A DNA stretch of 50,354 bases, from NCBI GenBank assembly GCA_002050455.1, contig MWZA01000169.1, positions 1 through 50,354 on the forward strand, read 5' to 3'. This document shows positions 35,185 through 42,840 of the stretch, in pieces (the stretch's first letter is position 1; each line of letters starts with the position of its first letter). Origin of the DNA: Acidobacteria bacterium 5-1 (GTDB lineage: Bacteria; Acidobacteriota; Blastocatellia; Pyrinomonadales; Pyrinomonadaceae). Below the pieces are notes generated by a model that searched no databases, was not told the origin of the DNA, and saw nothing but the letters and a program-made list of their open reading frames with translations. The translations under genes and the position numbers were made by a program.

Positions 35185-35859
35185 ATGAACACGATTTTAC
35201 AAACCGAAAATCTAACCAAAATCTACAAAATCGGAAAGGTCGAAACACACGCTCTGCGCGGTGTTTCGCTCGATATAAAACAAGGCGAATTTGTCGCCGT
35301 CATGGGACAATCCGGTTGCGGTAAATCCACGCTTCTTCATATTTTGGGCGGACTTCTTTCACCAACCGGCGGGAAAATTATCATTGACGACGAAGATTTA
35401 TCAAAAGTTACCGATGCGCGGCGCACCGATATTCGGCGGCGTAAAATCGGTTTTGTGTTTCAAAGATTTAATCTTTTTCCGACCTTGACGGCGGACGGCA
35501 ATTTGCGTCTGGCGGAACGAATCCATTCAGGAAACGGCGGAAATGCCGAACGGCGGCGCGAAGTTTTGAGTTTGCTGAAACTTGAAAACAAAATGAACAA
35601 TAAACCGCTTGAACTTTCCGGCGGCGAACAGCAAAGAGTTGCGTTAGCGCGTGCCGTCATCAATAATCCGGCGATAATTTTGGCGGACGAGCCGACAGGG
35701 AATCTCGACACGGAAAATTCGCACATCGTGCTTGATATGTTCAAAGAATTAAACGAGCGTTACGGGCAAACGATTATAATGATTACGCACAACCCGAATG
35801 CCGCCGAAAACTGCAACCGTATTATAAACATGCGCGATGGCTTGATTATTGACGAATAA
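35185..35859 (+). CDS. ABC transporter ATPase of the LolD/MacB type
   Basis: The 224-residue ATPase is complete: Walker [15 protein letters not shown] (near 40), Q-loop [10 protein letters not shown], signature [15 protein letters not shown], Walker [13 protein letters not shown] and the switch histidine in [32 protein letters not shown] at the start and [17 protein letters not shown] are typical of the LolD/MacB group that drives lipoprotein release or MacAB-type work without moving substrate through the membrane. No permease gene (LolC/E, FtsX-like) is nearby, so its membrane partner is unknown. Neighbouring LolA-like genes support a lipoprotein role. Confidence 0.88.
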   Translation: MNTILQTENLTKIYKIGKVETHALRGVSLDIKQGEFVAVMGQSGCGKSTLLHILGGLLSPTGGKIIIDDEDLSKVTDARRTDIRRRKIGFVFQRFNLFPTLTADGNLRLAERIHSGNGGNAERRREVLSLLKLENKMNNKPLELSGGEQQRVALARAVINNPAIILADEPTGNLDTENSHIVLDMFKELNERYGQTIIMITHNPNAAENCNRIINMRDGLIIDE

Positions 35860-35861
35860 TC

Positions 35862-35974
35862 AAACAAGATAGACAAAGGCGGGCAGGATGAAACCAATGA
35901 TTTAAAAACATTTAGATTGAAAGTCCGAGTTTGTCTAACAAATAAAAATCCTGTTTGTCCTGTCTATCCTGTTT
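35862..35974. repeat. Inverted short-period repeat downstream of the ABC ATPase gene
   Basis: AAACAAGATAGACAAAGG (from 35862) and TTTGTCCTGTCTATCCTGTT (to about 35973) are imperfect inverted copies made of 9-10-nt units (CCTGTTTGT, CCTGTCTAT, CCTGTTTAG). It is the same style of element as at 13.2 and 20.5 kb. Confidence 0.65.
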
Positions 35975-35995
35975 AGTTTTTTTAACGAATAGTAA

Positions 35996-36301
35996 ATGTT
36001 CGAGTCAATCAAAAAACTTATTCTTTGGCAGTATGACCGCGAATCAACTCCATATCTTATTTTTTGTTTGCTGATTGTCGCATTTATCTTTCTCACGCCG
36101 AAAACTTGGTTTGACAAAAAAGAAAGGCTTGCAACCCAAACGGCGCGTTTAATCGTCAAACCGGAGGATTTTTCGCTGGATAAAAGCGTGATGGAAGGGC
36201 GGGTGAAAAATTGGAGCGGAAATCCAAACGCTGAAATTTTAGATTGGCACAAAAAGACGAATGCCGATGGCGAAACTATTTACGAGATTGACATTCGCTA
36301 G
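35996..36301 (+). CDS. Unknown small membrane protein, 101 aa
   Basis: I do not recognise it. One membrane helix near 19-35 (PYLIFCLLIVAFIFLTP) separates a short cytoplasmic N-terminus from a polar domain of about 65 residues with two tryptophans (VKNWSG, LDWHKK). Its position between the ABC ATPase and the LolA gene suggests a shared function. Coding quality is fair, and the minus-strand ORF over it is less protein-like. Confidence 0.55.
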   Translation: MFESIKKLILWQYDRESTPYLIFCLLIVAFIFLTPKTWFDKKERLATQTARLIVKPEDFSLDKSVMEGRVKNWSGNPNAEILDWHKKTNADGETIYEIDIR

Positions 36302-36380
36302 GCTTTTCCGATATTTTATACTTTTCAAACAACCTTCCGAACAACGATAACAACACATTTATACAGGAGTTATAATTTTT

Positions 36381-37076
36381 ATGAAAACATTTTTAAGGCT
36401 AGGTTTTGTGGCAGTTGCACTTATTTTATTTTTCAACGCATTCGCCGTAACCGAAACAAAAGCTCAAGGCATTTTGGGTGATATTCTTAAACGAATGGAA
36501 GTAAATCACAACACTTTGGTGTCGCTTCGGGCAGATGTAAAGATGGTTAAATATGATTCGCTTTTGAAGGAGTCCGATACAACTGAAGGAAAGTCAATTT
36601 ACTTGCCTTTAAAGGGACGCGACGCGCTCGTCAGGATTGATTGGACAAAACCGGCGCAGGAAACTTTAGCGGTGGCAGAAGGTCAATATGTTCTCTTTCG
36701 ACCGCGCTTAAATCAAGCAATTATCGGCAATGCCAAGAACGCGAAAGGAAGCGGTAAGGCAAACAGCGCATTGAGTTTTATGAATATGTCGAAGGGACAA
36801 CTGAAAGCCAATTACAACATTAAATATCTCGGACAGGAAAACGTCAGCGGCGGAATTCCGACCTGGCATTTGGAACTTACACCAAAAACAGCCCAAAATT
36901 ATAAATCCGCCGAACTTTGGGTTGACAGCGACGGGATGCCGATTCAAGCGAAAGTGGTCGAAAAAAACAACGATACAATTACTATCCTACTTTCCAAACT
37001 TGAAAAAAATAAGACAATAAATACAAATGATTTTGTTGTTAAATTACCGAAAAATGTGAAACGCATTAATGGTTAA
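36381..37076 (+). CDS. LolA-like outer-membrane lipoprotein carrier protein
   Basis: This 231-residue protein has a signal peptide (LGFVAVALILFFNAFAV, likely cleavage after TKAQ) and a LolA-type domain. Recognisable parts are ILKRMEVNHNTLVSLRADVK, the strands DALVRIDWTKPAQETLAVAE, YVLFRPRLNQAI and the C-terminal AELWVDSDGMPIQAKVVEKN. LolA carries lipoproteins across the periplasm to the outer membrane. AGGAG about 10 nt before the ATG is a good ribosome binding site. A terminator follows. Membership in the LolA superfamily is clear; the exact cargo is not. Confidence 0.8.
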   Translation: MKTFLRLGFVAVALILFFNAFAVTETKAQGILGDILKRMEVNHNTLVSLRADVKMVKYDSLLKESDTTEGKSIYLPLKGRDALVRIDWTKPAQETLAVAEGQYVLFRPRLNQAIIGNAKNAKGSGKANSALSFMNMSKGQLKANYNIKYLGQENVSGGIPTWHLELTPKTAQNYKSAELWVDSDGMPIQAKVVEKNNDTITILLSKLEKNKTINTNDFVVKLPKNVKRING

Positions 37077-37100
37077 ATTTTATTCAATATGGTTCTGCCA

Positions 37101-37136
37101 AAGGCTCTGGCTGTTATCTGCCGGAGCCTTTTGTTT
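37101..37136 (+). terminator. Rho-independent terminator of the LolA-like gene
   Basis: AAGGCTCTGGC (37101-37111) pairs with GCCGGAGCCTT (37120-37130) with one T-G wobble, loop TGTTATCT, followed by TTGTTT. Confidence 0.75.
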
Positions 37137-37205
37137 GAAATTTGAAAAGACGGCGGATAAAAACTATAATTTCAAGTTTGGAATCATTAAACCTCTGAGG
37201 AAGTA

Positions 37206-37407
37206 ATGGAATTAACTATAAGCGATGAAAAAACTAAAAGAATTATTGACTGAAGTTTTAGTCGAAATGATTCAGCGAAAACTTGAAGTTTTTCAGGAAA
37301 TTTTTTTGGAAGCGTTAGAAGAAGTCGGTTTGGGAAACGCCATTGCAGAAGGTGGAAAAGACGATTTTGTTGGCGAAAATGAGATATTGAATGTTTTAGA
37401 AGGGTAA
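37206..37407 (+). pseudogene. Frameshifted antitoxin gene of a RelBE-like pair
   Basis: ATG 37206 has GAGGAAG just upstream and reads MELTISDEKTKRIID, then hits TGA at 37251. In the +1 frame the coding continues as TEVLVEMIQRKLEVFQEIFL and ends at 37407 with ENEILNVLEG. Joined, this gives an antitoxin-like protein of about 66 residues. The ORF-track start at 37225 has no ribosome binding site and starts inside the same codons in the other frame. I read it as one gene with a single-base indel near 37225-37250. If translation does begin at 37225, a 60-residue protein could still be made. Confidence 0.6.
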
Positions 37408-37410
37408 AAA

Positions 37411-37644
37411 GTGGAAATCAAATACGAGAAAAGTTTTGTTGAAAAGAGTAAAAGTTATTATTGATGAAGTTAAAAAGCCAAAAGTCTTAAAGAAATAAAT
37501 AATCTTAAAAGATTAAAAGGTTATGATACTTTTTATTGAATCAAATTTGGTGATTATCGAGTCGGATTTGAAGTTATTGAAGACAAAGTAATTTTTACCC
37601 GATTTTTACATAGGAACGAGGTTTATCGGTTTTTCCGTAAAATA
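37411..37644 (+). pseudogene. Decayed RelE/ParE-type toxin gene
   Basis: Three frames pieced together give a RelE-family toxin. GTG 37411 reads VEIKYEKSFVEKSK. A frameshift follows and KVIIDEVKKPKVLK continues from 37451. A second shift near 37490 leads to EINNLKRLKGYDTFY, then TGA (37537-37539) where relatives have arginine, then IKFGDYRVGFEVIEDKVIFT and RFLHRNEVYRFF. At least two indels and one nonsense codon make it non-functional. It starts 3 nt after the antitoxin stop, as expected for an operon. A further indel near 37640 would restore the stop before the radical SAM gene. Confidence 0.75.
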
Positions 37645-37649
37645 AGTTT

Positions 37650-38675
37650 ATGCCAAAGGCAAGCAGTTTCAGTCGTTTTACGCGTGGAATCCGGCACACG
37701 ATTCGCGCTTTTGCTTCAACTAAACATCCTGTTTTGGTTCACATCGTCCCGATGCGGCGATGCAATCTGGCTTGCGCTTACTGCAACGAATATGACAAAA
37801 CGAGCGAGCCGGTGCCGATTGCGGAAATGCTCAAACGGATTGATAAATTGGCGGAATTCGGCTCATCCGTTATCACGATTTCCGGCGGCGAGCCGATGAT
37901 GCATCCGGAAATTTACGAAATAATCGCGCGGATTCGGTATCACGGAATGATTGCCGGACTTATTTCCAACGGCTATTATTTTCAAACCGAGAAAATCAAA
38001 AAATTAAACGAAGTCGGTCTTGATTATCTACAAATTTCGATTGATAACGTCAATCCCGACGAAGTTTCCAAAAAGAGTTTGAAGGTTCTTGACGGCAAAC
38101 TGAAAAATCTCGCCGAACACGCAAAATTTAAGGTTAACATCAATTCGGTGGTCGGCGGCGGCGTGGCAAATCCTGACGAAGCACTGGTTATTGCCAATCG
38201 CGCCGTTGAATTAGGATTTTCTTCAACTGTCGGCGTTATTCACGACGACGATGGTTTAATAAAAGGTTTAACGGAACGCGAAAAGGAAGTTTATAAAGAA
38301 ATCAAAGCCAAAGGCACGCGAAGCTATGCGCGTTGGAATTGGTTTCAGGACAATTTGGTTGACGGCAAAGAGTATAATTGGAAATGCCGCGCCGGTGCGC
38401 GATATTTGTATGTTGACGAAGCGGGGATCGTCTGTTGGTGTTCACAGCAGCGCGGAACGCCGGGAATTCCTTTATTAGAATACACGCACGAAGATATGCG
38501 GCGCGAATACATCACCGAAAAATGGTGTGCGCCGACCTGCACAATTCAATGCGTTCACCAAGTCGGACACCTCGACGCTTGGCGCGACCCGCAAATTTCA
38601 TTAAACGATTACAATAAACGCAATGGAAAAGGTTTGAAAAAAGAAACCGTCGCGCAGGTTTTAAGCGCGAAGTAA
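37650..38675 (+). CDS. Radical SAM protein with a cysteine-rich C-terminal (SPASM/twitch-like) region
   Basis: This 341-residue enzyme has the [4Fe-4S]-SAM motif [10 protein letters not shown] (C38, C42, C45), the SAM-binding [13 protein letters not shown], and LQISIDN in the barrel. The C-terminal third has further cysteines ([25 protein letters not shown]) that could bind an auxiliary cluster, as in SPASM or twitch domains. The substrate is unknown. No precursor peptide or partner gene is obvious; the next genes encode the TIGR02587/TIGR02588 membrane pair. The ribosome binding site is weak, and the start follows the decayed toxin gene directly. Confidence 0.82.
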   Translation: MPKASSFSRFTRGIRHTIRAFASTKHPVLVHIVPMRRCNLACAYCNEYDKTSEPVPIAEMLKRIDKLAEFGSSVITISGGEPMMHPEIYEIIARIRYHGMIAGLISNGYYFQTEKIKKLNEVGLDYLQISIDNVNPDEVSKKSLKVLDGKLKNLAEHAKFKVNINSVVGGGVANPDEALVIANRAVELGFSSTVGVIHDDDGLIKGLTEREKEVYKEIKAKGTRSYARWNWFQDNLVDGKEYNWKCRAGARYLYVDEAGIVCWCSQQRGTPGIPLLEYTHEDMRREYITEKWCAPTCTIQCVHQVGHLDAWRDPQISLNDYNKRNGKGLKKETVAQVLSAK

Positions 38676-38730
38676 GTTTTTAAATACAAAAAATTGCGAA
38701 TATTTGAAATAACTCAATCCAAATTATTTT

Positions 38731-39591
38731 ATGCCCGAAACTTACGCCGAAAGCAATAAAAAACCAATCTACAACCGGCGATTTCTGATTGGTCTGGCGC
38801 GTGCCTTTGGCGGTGCGATTTTGTTTTCCTTTCCGTTGTTTATGACAATGGAAATGTGGTGGAACGGCTTTTTTATGGACAGATTTCGCCTCGCACTGTT
38901 TATTTTTCTCTCAATTCCTCTGCTTTTCGGATTGTCTTATTTTGACGGCTTTGAAAACACCAACAGTTTAAAAGACGACGCGGTTGATACTTTTGTCGCT
39001 TTTGCGGTTGGGTTTGTTAGTTCGGCGGCGATATTATCCGTCTTAAATTTAATAAATTCGGATATGTACACTGATGAAATAATCGGTAAAATCTCTCTGC
39101 AAGCCGTCATCGCAAGTTTTGGCGCGTTGTTTGCTCAAACTTTGCTCGGCGGCAATACCGACGATGACAAAAGCGATAAAAGTCCAAGCCTGATAGTTCA
39201 ATATCTCGGACAACTTTTTTTGATGGCAGTGGGCGCGATTTTTCTTTCGATGAACATTGCCGCCACCGAAGAAATGATTTTGCTCGCCTACAAAATGACG
39301 AATTGGCACGCCATTATTCTTGCACTCGGAACAATTTTAATGATGCACGCCTTTGTTTATGCCGTCGAATTTAGCGGGCAGGAAGAAGTCCAACCTGAAG
39401 GAAGTTCAATGTGGAGTGCTTTTTTCCGCTATACGGTTGTCGGCTACGCGATAGTTTTGCTTATCAGTTTTTATCTTCTCTGGACGTTTGGAAGAGTGGA
39501 CGGAACGGGAACAACCGAGTTGGTGAAATCAATTATTGTGCTTAGTTTTCCGGGCGCACTCGGCGCGGCGGCATCACGCCTGATTTTGTAA
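38731..39591 (+). CDS. TIGR02587-family (DUF2391) integral membrane protein
   Basis: This 286-residue protein has about seven or eight helices and the family features FLIGLARAFGGAILFSFPLF at the start, MTMEMWWNGFF, the central VDTFVAFAVGFVSSAAIL and the C-terminal LSFPGALGAAASRLIL. The function is unknown. In known genomes it pairs with a TIGR02588 protein, which is exactly the next gene (11-nt gap). The C-terminal part is conserved and there is no signal peptide. Confidence 0.8.
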   Translation: MPETYAESNKKPIYNRRFLIGLARAFGGAILFSFPLFMTMEMWWNGFFMDRFRLALFIFLSIPLLFGLSYFDGFENTNSLKDDAVDTFVAFAVGFVSSAAILSVLNLINSDMYTDEIIGKISLQAVIASFGALFAQTLLGGNTDDDKSDKSPSLIVQYLGQLFLMAVGAIFLSMNIAATEEMILLAYKMTNWHAIILALGTILMMHAFVYAVEFSGQEEVQPEGSSMWSAFFRYTVVGYAIVLLISFYLLWTFGRVDGTGTTELVKSIIVLSFPGALGAAASRLIL

Positions 39592-39602
39592 GCGGTAAAA
39601 AT

Positions 39603-40067
39603 ATGTCAGAACAAGAATCGAAACAAAAAAACTCTGATAACGAAAATTCGGAATCCGAACAAGCAGCCGAAAATCAGAAGAACGGCGAGGAACAAGAAAT
39701 TCCGCTTCTTGAATGGATTGCGGCAGGCATTGGCTTGATATTAGTTGTCGGAGCAATTGGTTTTATGCTCTATCAGGCGATAACTTCAAAATTCGCGCCG
39801 CCAATTATTAAAATAACAATTGAATCGGTAGTTTCCACCGATACAGGTTATCTGGTTATTTTTGAAGCACAAAACACGGGCGAAGAAACCGCTTCCAATG
39901 TTGCGATTGAAGGCGAAATCAAAAACGGAGACGAAAGCGTGGAGAAAAGCGACGTTACGATTGATTATGTTCCTTCCTGCTCTAAAAGAAAAAGCGGATT
40001 ATATTTTACAAAAAATCCGCAGCAGTTTGATTTGCAAATCCGCGCCAAAGGCTACGAAGAACCTTAA
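39603..40067 (+). CDS. TIGR02588-family membrane-anchored protein
   Basis: The 154-residue product has an acidic N-terminus of about 35 residues, one membrane helix (WIAAGIGLILVVGAIGFMLY) and an external immunoglobulin-like domain with YLVIFEAQNTGEETASNVAI, typical of TIGR02588. It pairs with the TIGR02587 gene upstream. The function is unknown; the domain resembles those that stabilise membrane complexes. A weak hairpin follows near 40090-40120 without a T-run. Confidence 0.78.
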   Translation: MSEQESKQKNSDNENSESEQAAENQKNGEEQEIPLLEWIAAGIGLILVVGAIGFMLYQAITSKFAPPIIKITIESVVSTDTGYLVIFEAQNTGEETASNVAIEGEIKNGDESVEKSDVTIDYVPSCSKRKSGLYFTKNPQQFDLQIRAKGYEEP

Positions 40068-40223
40068 ATGAATATTACAAAACGGCAATTCTCTCCGCTT
40101 GATTAACCGGAGCGGATTTCAGCCAAATGCGAGCCAACTTCGGAATAGATGACAGATAAAAGATGGTAATTATGCAAATATTTTTTTGACAAGCAAGTTA
40201 TTTTTACAAAATTTGCTTTCCGG

Positions 40224-41672
40224 CTATCTTCGTGGCACGTCTTCGCCAACCGTCCAGACCACAACCGAACTCGAAAGACCTAAACCTGAAAGCCGTCCCG
40301 CCATCATCACGATTGTTTCGCCCTTTTCGACCACATCTGCTTTGAGCAAAGTTTTTTCACCTTCTTTGAGCATTCCTTCGGTAGTTTTTGAATCTTCGTG
40401 GCAAAGCGGTTCAACGCCCCAAATTAAAGATAATTGATTTCGGACATCTTTGGTTGAAGTCAGCGCAAAGGTTTGCAGACCGGAACGAATTGACGACAAT
40501 CGCCGCGCCATCACACCTGATTCGGTAAAAACTGCGACTTTATCCGTCAGCATTTCCCGCGCACACATCGCGGCGGCTTTGCACAATGCTTGCGAAGTTC
40601 TGCCCGTCGGTTCTTCCGAAAATTTGACGGGACGTTTTAATTTCGTGGTTTTGACCGTTTCCGCCGAATCAATAATTCGTTTCATCGTCGCCACGGCTGC
40701 GACCGGATATTTTCCCGCCGCCGTTTCCGCCGAGAGCATAACGGCATCCGTGCCGTCCCAAACGGCGTTGGCAACGTCGGACGCTTCGGCGCGGGTCGGA
40801 CGCGGATTGTCAACCATTGATTGCAGCATCTGAGTTGCCGTAATCACAAATTTATCGTTCAAAACCGATTTTTCAATGATTTGTTTTTGATAGACAGGAA
40901 CGAGTTCGGGGCTGGTTTCCACGCCCAAATCGCCGCGGGCGACCATCAAACCGTCGGTTGCTTTGATAATTTCATCCAGATTTTCAATCGCTTCCGCCTT
41001 TTCGATTTTCGCCACCAGAAGCGGTCTGCCCATCTTGCGTTTGTTCAACTTTTTGATTAAATCTTTGACTTCCGTACAGTCTTCCGCCCGCCGCACAAAT
41101 GACAGCGCAATGTAGTCAACATCCTGCATTATCGCCCATTCCAAATCTTCGCGGTCTTTTTTGGTTAGCGAGGGAATCGGCAGTTTTGTGTTCGGCAGAT
41201 TGATACCTTTACGTTCAGACAAAATTCCGCCGTTGACAACGAGCGTGATGACATCGGTTTTCGTAACCTTTTTAACCTTTAATTCAATCGCGCCGTCGTC
41301 CAGCAAAATTCTTGCGCCTTTTTCAACAAGTTTCGGCAATTCCTTAAAATTGGTCGAAACTTCCGTTATATTTCCGCTGATATCGCGCGAGGTAATGGTG
41401 AAATCGGCACCGGTTTCCAACGCTACGGGCGTGGCGTTTTGCAATAATCCGGTTCGGATTTTTGGTCCCGATAAATCAACCAGAACCGCTAACGGTTTAT
41501 CCAATTTTTCCGCCGTGCGTCGCGCAATTTCCATTGTTGCGATGTGTTCGTCGCGCGTTCCGTGTGACATATTTATCCGCACGGCGTTGAGTCCGGCTTT
41601 GATAAGTTGTTCGATAACTTCAGACGTTTTTGAAGCAGGTCCGAGTGTGGCTAAAATTTTTGCTCGACGCAT
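40224..41672 (-). CDS. pyk: Pyruvate kinase
   Basis: This 482-residue glycolytic enzyme converts phosphoenolpyruvate and ADP to pyruvate and ATP. The start RRAKILATLGPAS, the substrate site INMSHGTRDEH, the catalytic LLVAKIEKAEAIENL, the metal-binding VARGDLGVE and the signature NPRPTRAEASDVANAVWDGT with DAVMLSAETAAG are all present, and the C-terminal regulatory domain is complete. Length is normal. A weak stem follows the gene, but no strong terminator is seen. Confidence 0.95.
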   Translation of the reverse strand: MRRAKILATLGPASKTSEVIEQLIKAGLNAVRINMSHGTRDEHIATMEIARRTAEKLDKPLAVLVDLSGPKIRTGLLQNATPVALETGADFTITSRDISGNITEVSTNFKELPKLVEKGARILLDDGAIELKVKKVTKTDVITLVVNGGILSERKGINLPNTKLPIPSLTKKDREDLEWAIMQDVDYIALSFVRRAEDCTEVKDLIKKLNKRKMGRPLLVAKIEKAEAIENLDEIIKATDGLMVARGDLGVETSPELVPVYQKQIIEKSVLNDKFVITATQMLQSMVDNPRPTRAEASDVANAVWDGTDAVMLSAETAAGKYPVAAVATMKRIIDSAETVKTTKLKRPVKFSEEPTGRTSQALCKAAAMCAREMLTDKVAVFTESGVMARRLSSIRSGLQTFALTSTKDVRNQLSLIWGVEPLCHEDSKTTEGMLKEGEKTLLKADVVEKGETIVMMAGRLSGLGLSSSVVVWTVGEDVPRR

Positions 41673-41709
41673 ATATGTGTAATTTTATATTTTTTAAGAG
41701 AAGAAAATG

Positions 41710-42633
41710 TTACAACTTATCAGATTTATTTCTCAAATCAACAATTTCGATTTCATTGAAATTAACTTTCCCTTCTTTCGGCAAAGCGTTGTCGGCATAA
41801 ACTGTCCATTTTATTTCCAAACCGTTTTTGCTAAGTTCCGCAAAATCTTCTTTGAGCGGGATTTTCCAGCTCATTGACATATTTCTCAAAAGCGGAAAAT
41901 TCGCCTTAAAATTTTCGTCGCCGAATTCCTGATTGAGATTAAACAAACGATGCCGATAATACCTTCCGCCGTCTTTGACATTGATTTTGTTTTTAATATC
42001 GTGCAAAACCGCCACGGGAACATCCAAAAGACAGGCGACGTATTGCGCGAAAGCCGAGCCGACGTTACGGGCTTGAACAATTAAATTATAAAAAATCTGA
42101 TTTTCCAAAGCTGTTATCTCAATCAAAAAAGTTAAAACAGTATTCGGCGTTTGCTCACGGAAAATCACATCGCGGACTTCGTAATCTTCCATCGGCACGG
42201 ATTGAAAATTAAAGCGTTTGTAATAACGGTGGTCTGAGGCTTGATGCGCCGTGTTGCTTTGCGGAATTTCGACGACGTAGACAACATCATTTTCGCCGGA
42301 ACTCAAATTAACCGAATAAATAACAATGCCGTCAATGCGCGGGCGAATCGCATTGATTATTTGCTCAACCCACTCGCGCGGAAATCTGGCGCGGTCAACC
42401 GGCGTTATTTTTTCCGGCAAATGGCGTTTGTCCGGCTCGGAATACTCGCTGATGCCGTAAATTAAAATCCCGCCTGCCGCGTTTGCCATTGCTGAGACAT
42501 CTTTTGTGATTTCCTTTTTTTTGTAATCGGTTTTCTCAAGTGCTTCGGCGGATTTGTATTCAAGCGTCAGGCTTTCTTCAATCTCGCCGGTGATAAAGTT
42601 TTGAATTTTAGCTTCGTTCCAATTTTTCGCCAT
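41710..42633 (-). CDS. AlbA_2 (Schlafen-like) domain protein
   Basis: This 307-residue protein has an N-terminal AlbA_2/Schlafen-type domain (about 10-160): ESLTLEYKSAEALE, the conserved DVSAMANAAGGILIYGISE, VVYVVEIPQSNTAHQ and HRYYKRFNFQSVPM. In transcription regulators and defence proteins this domain binds nucleic acids. The C-terminal 140 residues are not recognised and appear to be beta-rich. There is no nuclease or ATPase motif. It is upstream of pyk on the same strand with a 37-nt gap, so the two may be co-transcribed. Confidence 0.72.
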   Translation of the reverse strand: MAKNWNEAKIQNFITGEIEESLTLEYKSAEALEKTDYKKKEITKDVSAMANAAGGILIYGISEYSEPDKRHLPEKITPVDRARFPREWVEQIINAIRPRIDGIVIYSVNLSSGENDVVYVVEIPQSNTAHQASDHRYYKRFNFQSVPMEDYEVRDVIFREQTPNTVLTFLIEITALENQIFYNLIVQARNVGSAFAQYVACLLDVPVAVLHDIKNKINVKDGGRYYRHRLFNLNQEFGDENFKANFPLLRNMSMSWKIPLKEDFAELSKNGLEIKWTVYADNALPKEGKVNFNEIEIVDLRNKSDKL

Positions 42634-42699
42634 CTCTGCTAATCATTTATTTGAAGGCTTGTGCAAATTAAAGTTGTCTGTATTTCAAAGTTTGATTTT

Positions 42700-42787
42700 C
42701 CTGCAAAGGCGCAAAGGCGCAAAGAAAGAAAAAATAAACTTAAAAGGCGTGCTTTAGCTTTCCTTTGCGGCTTTGCGGCTTTGCGGG
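42700..42787. repeat. Inverted repeat of GCAAAGGC-type units
   Basis: CTGCAAAGGCGCAAAGGCGC (from 42701) and CCTTTGCGGCTTTGCGGCTT (to about 42782) are imperfect inverted copies of about 29 nt made of 8-9-nt units. They are separated by about 29 nt between the AlbA_2 gene and the GH15 gene. Confidence 0.7.
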
Positions 42788-42840
42788 AAAGATTTTTGGC
42801 GTTATGCACGCGCCTTCATTTATTTTAATAATTTTAGATT

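Noticed and set aside
40086-40116. Terminator after the TIGR02588 gene (CTCCG/CGGAG hairpin)
   Set aside because: The stem is only 5 bp and is not followed by a T-run.
42700-42787. CRISPR array
   Set aside because: Units are only 8-10 nt, inverted rather than direct at a distance, and there are no spacers; no cas genes are present.
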